64,000 nucleotides of DNA from the NCBI GenBank assembly GCA_964512995.1, contig CAZELM010000025.1, forward strand, positions 5,932 through 69,931. Direction: 5' to 3'. This document shows, one piece after another, positions 56,468-64,000 of this stretch. The translations under genes and the position numbers were made by a program. Numbering within the stretch: position 1 is the first letter of the stretch; the number at the start of each line of letters is the position of its first letter. The notes under the pieces were generated by a model. That model ran no database searches. It was not told the DNA's origin and saw only the letters and a program-made list of their open reading frames with translations. Source of the stretch: CAZELM01 sp964512995 (GTDB taxonomy: Bacteria; CSSED10-310).

Positions 56468-57583
56468 ATGATCCGCATGAATCAGAAATCGACCGCCCGA
56501 TGTGTTCAATGTGAATCGATCATTCGATTTGATCCGGGGGAGCGTCTGGTGAAATGCCCCGCCTGCGATCGGCTGAATCTGGCATTGAGCGATGAAAGTG
56601 TTTGCAGATATGTCTTTCAGCCTGTCATGGATGAAACGCATGTCCGGATCAAATTCACGCACCTGATGGAGAGCATCTCCGGAGTATCAAACGATTTCAA
56701 AGACAGAGCGACATTGGAACATCTTCAGCTTTTTTTTATTCCCTATTATGAATTACAGGGAGTTGATATCAGTGGATACCTCGAGTTTACTGCCAGGAAA
56801 AAGGCATCAATGACCGATCCGGCTGATTTGGAGGCAATCAACACATCGGCCACCCATTCCACCGTGCCGGCTCCGAAGCGGGTGACCCGGTCCGGCCATC
56901 AAACGCTTATGCAGGATATGAGCATGAGTCTGCCGGGCGTCACCATTTCGGAATGGGGTCTGGAGGAGGTGGATATCTCAGCCTTCCGGAAAAGCAATGG
57001 GCAGTCGATCGAGTTACGATCAGTGGATATGCGGAAACTCCAGGTGAATGGGCGGGTGATCATGCCATCGCTTTCTGTGGATGCTTTTTTGACAGCCGTG
57101 ATGGCATCTCCCAGCGTCCACGATCGACTGGAAACGATCATCCACAGAGATATCAATCTCATTTATTATCCGGTCTATCGATTGAGGTGTCTGTATAAGA
57201 ATGCATCCTACGAAATCTCTTTGGATGGTATGACAGGAACGTTATTGTATGGCCGATTTCCATTGGATATCGGCCGTCATGTGGCAGTTTTTCTGGGAGC
57301 TATCGGAAGTTTGGGTTTTCTGGGAGGCTGGGTGCTGGCGCATATCGGATCGAATCTGGATCTGGCTTTCTTGTGGAATCAGATGTCCGGAACAGGCGGA
57401 TTTGCATGGATTGGTATAATATTGGGAGTCATTGGTCTTGTACTGCTGCGGATCTCATGGAGCAATCTGCAATTCCCTGGAGATATTGTCCGGCAGGGAA
57501 CCAGGCGGCGCATCGAGCGTATCGGGAGCCTGATGTCTGCATTGGTTGAGAAAATGTATCAAAGTCTTGTAGGTTCACGATGA
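56468..57583 (+). CDS. Zinc-ribbon membrane protein, copy 2
   Basis: The product is about 371 residues. The N-terminal zinc ribbon (CVQCESI, CPACDRL) and the LFFIPYYELQG and LIYYPVYRLRC strands match copy 1. An insertion of about 120 residues in the middle contains a Ser/Thr-rich stretch and VSMSLPGV-like strands. Two C-terminal membrane helices follow. ATG 56468 is one possible start, ATG 56477 another. The last four bases (ATGA) overlap the start of copy 3, so translation is coupled. No function is known. Confidence 0.58.
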   Translation: MIRMNQKSTARCVQCESIIRFDPGERLVKCPACDRLNLALSDESVCRYVFQPVMDETHVRIKFTHLMESISGVSNDFKDRATLEHLQLFFIPYYELQGVDISGYLEFTARKKASMTDPADLEAINTSATHSTVPAPKRVTRSGHQTLMQDMSMSLPGVTISEWGLEEVDISAFRKSNGQSIELRSVDMRKLQVNGRVIMPSLSVDAFLTAVMASPSVHDRLETIIHRDINLIYYPVYRLRCLYKNASYEISLDGMTGTLLYGRFPLDIGRHVAVFLGAIGSLGFLGGWVLAHIGSNLDLAFLWNQMSGTGGFAWIGIILGVIGLVLLRISWSNLQFPGDIVRQGTRRRIERIGSLMSALVEKMYQSLVGSR

Positions 57584-58224
57584 ATGGACACAGGACTGTA
57601 CAGGTAACCGGTTGCATCTGTCCGAAGTGTGGAGCGGAATTAAGAGGGTTGCACACGGATGCCGTGCTCATTTGTCAGCGTTGTTGTCTGGCCATCACGT
57701 TTTCAAACGATACCACGGTAGCCCATGCGATCCGGTTCATTTTACCCAATCTCCTGGCAGAGGGCGGGGTAATATATCTCCCGATATGGCAATTCTCGCT
57801 GATACCGGTATATACCGGTAACGATCATGCATTATTGGAGAAAGCACGCGGGATCCCTCTCCATGAAGGTTATGTTGTCGGCTGTAAATTTCATGGAAAT
57901 GCTGATGCTGGGAATATCCACCAAATTTTTACGATTGAACAGGCTGAAACGCTTCAGGATCAGGATACCTACCCCATTGCCGGGTGTCGGCGGACCGCAC
58001 TGGAGGCTCGGGAAATGGTTGAGCCGTTGGTTTTATCGATCATCGATCAGAAAGTCGATATTTCTTTTGTCGATATCGAACTTCTCGTGACCGGCACAAG
58101 ACTCCTGGCGGTTCCGTTTTTTGATCAGGGTAAAAAATTAGTCGATGGTCTGATGGGGCGATCGTTTCTCTCCGCGATGTTTGATGATATACATGCCATT
58201 CGCCTGTGGTCATCGATGGTCTGA
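57580..58224 (+). CDS. Zinc-ribbon protein, copy 3, without membrane helices
   Basis: The product is about 214 residues. It has a zinc ribbon CICPKCGAEL...ICQRCCL and a strand VIYLPIWQFSL matching the aromatic strand of copies 1 and 2, then a helical domain with many acidic residues. No signal peptide or membrane helix is seen, so it is probably cytoplasmic. ATG at 57580 overlaps the stop of copy 2 by four bases. I do not recognise a family. Confidence 0.58.
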   Translation: MNGHRTVQVTGCICPKCGAELRGLHTDAVLICQRCCLAITFSNDTTVAHAIRFILPNLLAEGGVIYLPIWQFSLIPVYTGNDHALLEKARGIPLHEGYVVGCKFHGNADAGNIHQIFTIEQAETLQDQDTYPIAGCRRTALEAREMVEPLVLSIIDQKVDISFVDIELLVTGTRLLAVPFFDQGKKLVDGLMGRSFLSAMFDDIHAIRLWSSMV

Positions 58225-58318
58225 AGCAGATTCAGGCCGGATAAACATCTTTGACACGGTACATCTTGAAAATAAACATAATGTTAAGTAATGTCTTCGT
58301 CTGGGGTAAGGAGCGCTT

Positions 58319-58918
58319 ATGATACGGTTTAAATGTGCCTGCTGTAATGCGGAATATAAATTTTCGATACTGCCCGTTCCAGACGGTGGAGCGAACTTCA
58401 AGTGTGCGAAATGTGGAAAGACGTGCATTCTGATCAATCACAATGGCACCATTGTTTGCAGGAAAGATACCGTGTCACCCACGACGCCTCCTTCCAAATC
58501 CGGCGAATTGAGCCGATCATCGCAACAGAGAGACCGGGAGTATACTCCGGAAATGATCAATGCACATCTCCAGGGGTATCGGCCGGAACTCCCATTCGAT
58601 GTCAAACTGGTGATCGGGATTACACAGGGTCCGGATGAAGGGGTATCCATTCCGATAAAAAAACCGGTTATAACGATCGGAAAAACCGGTTGTGATATTA
58701 ATTTGAGCGATACTACCGTATCCCGGGAACATTGCCGGATTGAGATTTACGGCAACAAAATGACCATCGTGAAGGATCTCGGGAGTAATTTCGGGACATA
58801 TCGAAATGGTGTTCCCATCTCGGTATCTGTTCTGGTTCCGGGCGATACACTTCAGGTCGGGCAAACCCGTTTGACATTTATCAGGAATGTCAAAAAAGAA
58901 ACGCCAAAATTTCGTTAG
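58319..58918 (+). CDS. MJ0042 zinc finger and FHA domain protein
   Basis: The 199-residue protein starts with an MJ0042-type zinc finger (MIRFKCACC, then FKCAKCGKTC), followed by a spacer to about residue 95. An FHA domain (about 98-190) has the family signatures ITIGKTGCDINL, SREHCRIEI and LGSNFGTYRNG. FHA domains bind phosphothreonine, so it could read the output of a Ser/Thr kinase such as the one at 15.9 kb. It lies 94 bp after the zinc-ribbon trio on the same strand and could be cotranscribed. Confidence 0.85.
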   Translation: MIRFKCACCNAEYKFSILPVPDGGANFKCAKCGKTCILINHNGTIVCRKDTVSPTTPPSKSGELSRSSQQRDREYTPEMINAHLQGYRPELPFDVKLVIGITQGPDEGVSIPIKKPVITIGKTGCDINLSDTTVSREHCRIEIYGNKMTIVKDLGSNFGTYRNGVPISVSVLVPGDTLQVGQTRLTFIRNVKKETPKFR

Positions 58919-58930
58919 TCGGCGGAACGA

Positions 58931-59338
58931 TTATTTGTCTGAAATTTTGGAAATCGGATGACATGCTCCAACCGGACAAACATCCGCACATTTTTTACAT
59001 GCAATACACAATTCCGGATTGATTTCAAAAATAGATCCGGGTGTGATCGCCTGTGTCGGGCATTCTGGTGCACAGGAACCACAGGAGATGCAGTCTTTCG
59101 TGATGAAATACGGGATGCGGTTTTCGGGAATTTTTCCTCGAAGCTTCAATGTATCCACGTGAAGTGCTGTGAGTTTCTGATTCCATTCCGCTCGCAAGGA
59201 TTTCAGATTTGTCCGCAATTCGAACTGGGATGCACGGAGTTCATCGATATCCTCATTAACTCGTTTGATCCCGCTTCGGTTCACCAATGCAAAACCCAAG
59301 GCGACTATGGCGATTAAAAAAAGAGTGAAAGTACCCAC
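58931..59338 (-). CDS. Membrane-anchored two-cluster ferredoxin
   Basis: The product is 135 residues. A membrane helix (TLFLIAIVALGFALV) is followed by a coiled-coil of about 40 residues (IDELRASQFELRTNLKSL), then two 4Fe-4S motifs (CISCGSCAPECP and CIACKKCADVCP). It should hand electrons to or from a membrane partner that is not adjacent. It faces the FHA gene tail to tail with 12 bp between them, and no terminator is visible. Confidence 0.85.
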   Translation of the reverse strand: MGTFTLFLIAIVALGFALVNRSGIKRVNEDIDELRASQFELRTNLKSLRAEWNQKLTALHVDTLKLRGKIPENRIPYFITKDCISCGSCAPECPTQAITPGSIFEINPELCIACKKCADVCPVGACHPISKISDK

Positions 59339-59577
59339 GATTCATTCCTCCCATTTCAGTTGGAAATCAAGAATAAGAAGATTAATTCTTTAAAATTTTT
59401 GAGTCAAGACATAAACTGCGTCATAATAAGATTCCGGGAGATGTGGTGTTATGGCAGAAGGAGGAAACGAGGTGAAGATGGGGAGTGGACGATGGGTTTC
59501 ATGAGCGAAGATCGGGATGATCTTTGGGCAGCTCTTCGATGTTTCGGATCCAGTGATTCGGATGTCTCTGGAATGCA

Positions 59578-61305
59578 ATGATGTTACTCGCTCACCGTTG
59601 TCTGTCATGGGGAGTCGGAGCGGGTTTTTTTCGGGGCTGCCTGGAGGCTTTTTTGTTGTATTATCGATATCCCAGTCGTCCGGGCATCGGATCACTTCTG
59701 AAACTGTCGGTGACCTGCGGTCTGGGGTATGCATGCGCGATCGGGATAGGCAGTTTATTTGTTGGATATGTTGCTGACAGAATAGCTCGCGGAAAGATCG
59801 ATCATCTCCTCTCGTTTTGTTTTCTCCCTATCCTTCTGGGAATCGATGTAATCGGATGGCACACGCCGGGTATTCCCGGTTTTCATCGGTTCTTATGGCC
59901 GGAATCCGCTCCCTCTGCCGGCCGGGATGATGTTCTTTTGATCACGATCGATACTTGTCGGGCGGATCATTTGCCGTTTTATGGTTATCAGGAGGTGTAT
60001 GTACCGGTCATGGAGAGTCTGGCGCAGCGCGGCACTGTATTTGAGAATGCCGTCACATCGATTCCGGTTACCACGTCTTCTCATGCGAGTATTCTGACCG
60101 GAAAAAATCCAGCGGGTCACGGAAGCCGGTTCAATGCGGTCCCGATCGAACAACGCGTAAACACGCTCGCGGAGGTTCTTCAGCAGGAAGGATATTGGAC
60201 AGCCGCTTTTGTCAGTGCTTTTCCGGTCGTGCATGACGTCTCCAATCTCGGTAAAGGATTTATGTATTACGATCAGTTGCTGGCGCCGCGAACGTTGGAG
60301 CCACTGTTTTACCGCTCGACACTGATCAAACCGATGACGCATTGGAGCAGATTCCGGCTTTCGGAACGACCGGCATGGCAGACGACGGACTCTGTTCTGT
60401 CCTGGTGGAAGCGCAATCCTGGGAGTCCGCGGTTTACATGGGTTCATTATTATGATCCGCATGCGCCTTATGATCCTCCAAAAATCCATCGAGAAATGGG
60501 TATGAGATCTATGGAATCTTCGCAGGAGCTGGATGGGTCGATCTCGGCGATTCTGGCCATGAACCAGTCTCATGAAAGACCATCCGAGGGCGTGGCTCAG
60601 GAGATGATCGCAAGATATGATGGCGAAATCGGCCTGGTGGATGAGTCCATCGGACGTTTGATCGAGGCTCTGTTATGGGAAGGGCGTCTGGATCACACGC
60701 TGATCGTCATCACTGCAGATCATGGGGAGAGTTTACTGGAGCATGACTATTATTTTTCCCATGGAGACAATGTGTATGATCCATCGATCCGCGTTCCGCT
60801 CATTCTGTATCACTCGAGGCGAATTCCTGGCAACCGTATCGTCCGCAGTCAGGTTGGAACCGTGGATATCATGCCAACGATACTTGCCCAATTGGATATT
60901 TCCGGAGATGATCCCTTTGTCGATGGCACGGATCTGTCCGCAGAAATGCTCCATTTCCAGAAACTGCCGGGCCGGTCGTATTTTTCGGAAAGTGGATTTG
61001 GTGTCTATATTCAGGCTCATGCAGCTCCTGATGAAAATATCCGAAAAAAAGACCGTTGTATCCGAAAATTGAATGAAAAGCTTGTATTCACAAGAGAAGG
61101 TCAGCATATTTGGTTTGATCTGGATTCTGATCCAGGAGAATGTTCGGGCATCATCGACAAGACCAACGAAAGGAGTATCCATCTGGCAACCGAATTACAT
61201 CATTATATCATTTCATCTGAAACACCCAATCGCAGGCCGGCCAAAGTATTGGATCTGGATACAATCCGTCAGTTGGAATCGTTGGGGTACGTTCAAAGCG
61301 AATGA
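59578..61305 (+). CDS. Membrane-anchored sulfatase/phosphatase-like enzyme
   Basis: The 575-residue protein has two or three N-terminal membrane helices (to about residue 100), then an alkaline-phosphatase-superfamily domain. Metal-binding DTCRADH and ADHGES are present. At the catalytic site the sequence is TTSSHASILTG. In arylsulfatases the first position is the Cys that becomes formylglycine (CxPSR); here it is Thr, as in phosphoethanolamine-type transferases and phosphodiesterases. I therefore call it sulfatase-like without claiming sulfatase activity. The stop overlaps the next ATG by four bases, so it is coupled to a radical SAM gene. The Met at 59578 lacks a strong ribosome site. Confidence 0.82.
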   Translation: MMLLAHRCLSWGVGAGFFRGCLEAFLLYYRYPSRPGIGSLLKLSVTCGLGYACAIGIGSLFVGYVADRIARGKIDHLLSFCFLPILLGIDVIGWHTPGIPGFHRFLWPESAPSAGRDDVLLITIDTCRADHLPFYGYQEVYVPVMESLAQRGTVFENAVTSIPVTTSSHASILTGKNPAGHGSRFNAVPIEQRVNTLAEVLQQEGYWTAAFVSAFPVVHDVSNLGKGFMYYDQLLAPRTLEPLFYRSTLIKPMTHWSRFRLSERPAWQTTDSVLSWWKRNPGSPRFTWVHYYDPHAPYDPPKIHREMGMRSMESSQELDGSISAILAMNQSHERPSEGVAQEMIARYDGEIGLVDESIGRLIEALLWEGRLDHTLIVITADHGESLLEHDYYFSHGDNVYDPSIRVPLILYHSRRIPGNRIVRSQVGTVDIMPTILAQLDISGDDPFVDGTDLSAEMLHFQKLPGRSYFSESGFGVYIQAHAAPDENIRKKDRCIRKLNEKLVFTREGQHIWFDLDSDPGECSGIIDKTNERSIHLATELHHYIISSETPNRRPAKVLDLDTIRQLESLGYVQSE

Positions 61306-62663
61306 AAATCCTTTTGATTAAACCATGCTGGTCCTATCCGGTCGATCCGGGGGATTCCACATACAACCGTTCGTGGCCGCCGTTATCGTTGCTGAACTGT
61401 GCCGCGATTTTGCGGGAGCGTGGATGTGATGTCACTGTGCTGGATGCCAGCGCCAAACGACTGACACCTGAGCAGGTCGCAGCGCAAGTAATTGGATACA
61501 ACAAGGTTTTTATCACATCTGCAAGCCTGGATCGCTGGCAATGTCCGAATTTGAATCTGGAACCATTTATCAAGACCATTTTTTCTGTCAAAGAGAATGC
61601 TGATCAGGTGTATCTCATGGGTACGCATGGAACGGTCCGGACAAAGGAAATCCTGGATATTACTGGCGTAACCGCCGTGATCTGTGGTGAACCTGAAGAA
61701 ACAGTGGCGGAGATTGTATCGGGGAAACCGATAGAGACGATTTCTGGTGTCGCTTATTACAAGGATCAGATCTTTACGGTGACACCATCCCGACCCGATA
61801 TGGATTTGACATCTATCCCGGTTCCCGCCTACCACTTGATCGATATCACCGATTATGAGTATGAAGTTCTCGGTTCCCGGTTTGCATTACTGGAAGCATC
61901 GCGTGGATGTCCATACCATTGTATTTTTTGTGTGAAAAGCATGTATGGAAATGCCTTCCGAGTGAAATCCACGGACCAGTTCATCCGTGAAATTGATTAC
62001 ATCATCGATGTGATTCATGCCAGAACCGCCTATTTTATCGATCTGGAGTTCACCATAAACCGGCCGTTGGTCGAAGCTGTCTGCCAGCATCTGATCAGGC
62101 GCCGTGTTCCTCTGAACTGGTGTTGCCAGACTCGAGCTGATTCGGTGGATGAGCCCCTGCTGAAGCTCATGAAATCCGCCGGTTGCCGGATTGTTCATTT
62201 CGGAGTGGAAACCGGATCGGAACGCATTCGATCCACTCTCGCGAAAGGCATCACATTTGAGAGTGTGGAGAATGGAATGCGGGCTGCTCGCGATGTCGGA
62301 TTGCAGACGGTTTGTTTTTTTCTCTTTGGACTGCCCGGCGAGACAACGGATGATATGGAACAGACCATTCGATTTGCCAAAAAATTGAATCCGACATATG
62401 CCTCGTTTCATATCGCATTACCGTATCCCAGCACAGATTTTTACTCCCAGGTCGAACACGAACTGGCGGGTCAGTTGTTTCCGAAAGCGTATACTGGCAT
62501 GGTGCCCTATCCGATCCTCGAATCCATCGCACGAAAAGCGTTCCGGTCTTATTATTTACGACCACGATATATCTTGGGCCGTTTAAAAGATCGGGATTTC
62601 AAAACGTTTTTCAAGCAGACCCAATTTTTCATTTCCTATCTCAGGAACAGGCTGTGGAGTTAA
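61302..62663 (+). CDS. B12-binding-type radical SAM enzyme
   Basis: The product is 453 residues. A cobalamin-binding-type N-terminal domain (about 1-170, with PPLSLLNCAAILRERG and VTVLDAS) precedes a radical SAM domain with the cluster motif C203-X3-C207-X2-C210 (RGCPYHCIFC). Downstream strands FGVETGSERIRS and FFLFGLPGETTDDM are typical of the family. Such enzymes methylate or rearrange unactivated carbons, often on lipids or antibiotics. The gene overlaps the sulfatase-like gene and is followed, 4 bp later, by a methyltransferase, so the three probably modify the same product. The substrate is unknown. Confidence 0.88.
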   Translation: MKILLIKPCWSYPVDPGDSTYNRSWPPLSLLNCAAILRERGCDVTVLDASAKRLTPEQVAAQVIGYNKVFITSASLDRWQCPNLNLEPFIKTIFSVKENADQVYLMGTHGTVRTKEILDITGVTAVICGEPEETVAEIVSGKPIETISGVAYYKDQIFTVTPSRPDMDLTSIPVPAYHLIDITDYEYEVLGSRFALLEASRGCPYHCIFCVKSMYGNAFRVKSTDQFIREIDYIIDVIHARTAYFIDLEFTINRPLVEAVCQHLIRRRVPLNWCCQTRADSVDEPLLKLMKSAGCRIVHFGVETGSERIRSTLAKGITFESVENGMRAARDVGLQTVCFFLFGLPGETTDDMEQTIRFAKKLNPTYASFHIALPYPSTDFYSQVEHELAGQLFPKAYTGMVPYPILESIARKAFRSYYLRPRYILGRLKDRDFKTFFKQTQFFISYLRNRLWS

Positions 62664-62667
62664 GAAA

Positions 62668-63792
62668 ATGAATAGAATGGAAGGTTATTTCAGGACAAGA
62701 CTGAGTTACGAACCGAAACGGGATGAGATCTGGAAGGTGATCACTGCTTACCTCCAGCGCTTTGTCCCTCCCAATGCGAAGATTCTGGAACTTGGAGCCG
62801 GATATTGCTCCTTCATCAATCACGTCACTGCCTTCGAAAAGCATGCATTGGATATATCGGATATCGTGAAAAAGCATGCCAACGAAAATGTTAAGGTTTA
62901 TGTGCGGAACTGCACCGAACTTGGTATCTTTAAGACGGACTATTTTGATGTAGTGTTTTCCAGTTTCCTGTTTGAGCACCTGACCCGTTCCGATCTGGAC
63001 CATGTCATGAGCGAACTGCGGCGGATCCTGCGAACCGGCGGAGTTCTGATTACATTGCTTCCGAATTTTAAATATATTGCACGTCATTATTTTGATGATT
63101 ACACGCACCTTCAGGTCTTCACGCATATCAGTTTTACGGATTATTTATTGTCAAAGCAGTTTGAGATCCGGGAGGTTCAAGGCCGGTTTTTGCCGTATAC
63201 GTTCAAATCGTTTTTTCCCAAATCGGCTGCACTCACGAAATTATATCTGGAACTGCCTTTTCGTCCGTTTGCCGGGAACATGCTTGTGGTAGCCAATAAT
63301 CCAGCAGTCGGCGATACTCCCCAGCCAGCAGTTCCCAAATCTGAAGCAGAGGTAGCCCCCTCGACTGCTCCGAGTATCAATCCACTAACTCCCCCGAGTC
63401 CGCCTGTTCCGCCATCTCCGGATGTGGAACAACAGACCGCAGAGACACCGGCTTCGGAACAACCTTCGGATAGTCGTCCCCAGCAGGAGCGCCGGGAATG
63501 GAAACCACGGCGGTATCATGATCATCGACCGCCCCGCCCTGCATCCCAGGATCATGACTCCCGGCAACAGTCTTCCCATGCGCCGGGATCCCCTAAATAT
63601 GTCAATTACCGGAGACATCCGCAACATCCCCAGCGAGACCATCCGGGCTCTAAACCCAATCTCCCTTCACGGGGTTCATCCGAGCCTAATCCGTCTGCAA
63701 GGCAATCAAAGCCCAATGAACCGACTGGACCACGTGAACCAAAACCAACAGTACGCCCGGAAGATCTTCGGAATCGGAAGAAAAGAGATTGA
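62668..63792 (+). CDS. SAM-dependent methyltransferase with disordered tail
   Basis: The 374-residue product has a class I methyltransferase domain (about 1-210). The SAM motif is ILELGAGYCSF, then DISDIV and YFDVVFSSFLFEHL. From about residue 212 the chain changes into a Pro/Ser/Gln/Arg-rich tail of about 160 residues, ending in RNRKKRD, that is predicted to be disordered. Such tails are not usual in this family and look like an RNA- or protein-binding extension. The gene starts 4 bp after the radical SAM gene and ends the operon. The last part of the tail is low complexity, so its length may vary between strains. Confidence 0.83.
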   Translation: MNRMEGYFRTRLSYEPKRDEIWKVITAYLQRFVPPNAKILELGAGYCSFINHVTAFEKHALDISDIVKKHANENVKVYVRNCTELGIFKTDYFDVVFSSFLFEHLTRSDLDHVMSELRRILRTGGVLITLLPNFKYIARHYFDDYTHLQVFTHISFTDYLLSKQFEIREVQGRFLPYTFKSFFPKSAALTKLYLELPFRPFAGNMLVVANNPAVGDTPQPAVPKSEAEVAPSTAPSINPLTPPSPPVPPSPDVEQQTAETPASEQPSDSRPQQERREWKPRRYHDHRPPRPASQDHDSRQQSSHAPGSPKYVNYRRHPQHPQRDHPGSKPNLPSRGSSEPNPSARQSKPNEPTGPREPKPTVRPEDLRNRKKRD

Positions 63793-63877
63793 TCCTGACA
63801 CAATACAGGTGATATTCCGACGGAGCGATGCTCCATATTTCAATTGAGGTAAATTGAAACAAATCCACCCGCGTTTA

Positions 63878-63906
63878 TTGCCGGGATACCGAATCGTTCG
63901 ATAATA
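63878..63906 (+). promoter_or_regulatory. Putative promoter of the last, partial gene
   Basis: TTGCCG (63878-63883) and GATAAT (63900-63905) are separated by 16 bp, about 58 bp before the next start codon. Confidence 0.4.
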
Positions 63907-63962
63907 TAAACGTGATAAGGTCCCCAACAGGAAGAATCATTTAGTCATCAAGGAGGGAACGA

Positions 63963-64000
63963 ATGAAACGAATGATTTTGGGAGCACTATGTATGTTGCT
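63963..64000 (+). CDS. Partial gene with signal peptide, cut by window end
   Basis: AAGGAGGG lies six bases before ATG 63963. The first 12 codons (MKRMILGALCML) look like the start of a secretion signal. The rest is outside the window, so no function can be given. Confidence 0.6.
   Translation, partial: MKRMILGALCML

Noticed and set aside
59578..61305. True arylsulfatase annotation
   Set aside because: The formylglycine Cys or Ser position is Thr, so sulfatase activity cannot be claimed from sequence.

Overview
The window is bacterial chromosomal DNA from an organism I cannot place in a named phylum. Nothing looks viral or eukaryotic. Eukaryotic-like Ser/Thr kinase and FHA signalling, an MJ0042 zinc finger, secreted cohesin/dockerin proteins with long Thr-Pro linkers, and many GC-rich palindromic repeats between genes all suggest an uncultured environmental bacterium. 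A run of 100 N (48517-48616) shows that this is a scaffolded assembly.

Region 1 (1-14.8 kb) is a type 1 BREX phage-defence locus on the + strand: brxA, brxB, brxC, pglX, an extra AlbA_2/HATPase-type gene, pglZ and brxL. By eye it is clearly more AT-rich than the rest of the window, and it carries its own AT-rich repeats, including repeats translated inside pglX. It stops just before three tRNA genes (Ser-UGA, Ser-GCU, Arg-ACG) whose 3' ends point at it, so it looks like a horizontally acquired island beside a tRNA cluster.

Region 2 (15.9-28.3 kb) has a membrane-bound Ser/Thr kinase, a repeat-filled gap of almost 2 kb with a 21-bp tandem array, and two large secreted proteins. One is a six-fold repeated beta-helix protein ending in a dockerin and a cohesin. 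The other has three cohesins, a Thr-Pro linker and a dockerin. Each carries both halves of the cohesin-dockerin pair, which suggests an extracellular self-assembling system rather than a classical cellulosome, since no glycoside hydrolase lies nearby.

Region 3 (28.8-48 kb) is mostly housekeeping. It holds a circularly permuted ATP-grasp enzyme, a ClC channel with CBS and RCK_C domains, and a repair operon (class II photolyase, endonuclease III, RidA, DUF1844). It also holds a TPR-esterase, a DUF362 protein coupled to a NapH/NapG-like fused membrane ferredoxin, and a minus-strand run of trpS, cysteine desulfurase, exonuclease III, peroxiredoxin, alpha/beta hydrolase and an M16C peptidase.

Region 4 (48-64 kb) has a second tandem array (85-bp higher-order repeat, broken by the N gap) and two tandem C1 aminopeptidases. 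Next come a GT39-like membrane protein, three related zinc-ribbon proteins and an MJ0042-FHA protein. A membrane-anchored ferredoxin follows, then an overlapping gene set of a sulfatase/phosphatase-like enzyme, a B12-binding radical SAM enzyme and a methyltransferase with a long disordered tail. The most interesting points are the paired cohesin/dockerin proteins, the zinc-ribbon cluster, the two related tandem arrays about 29 kb apart, and the repeats inserted into pglX.
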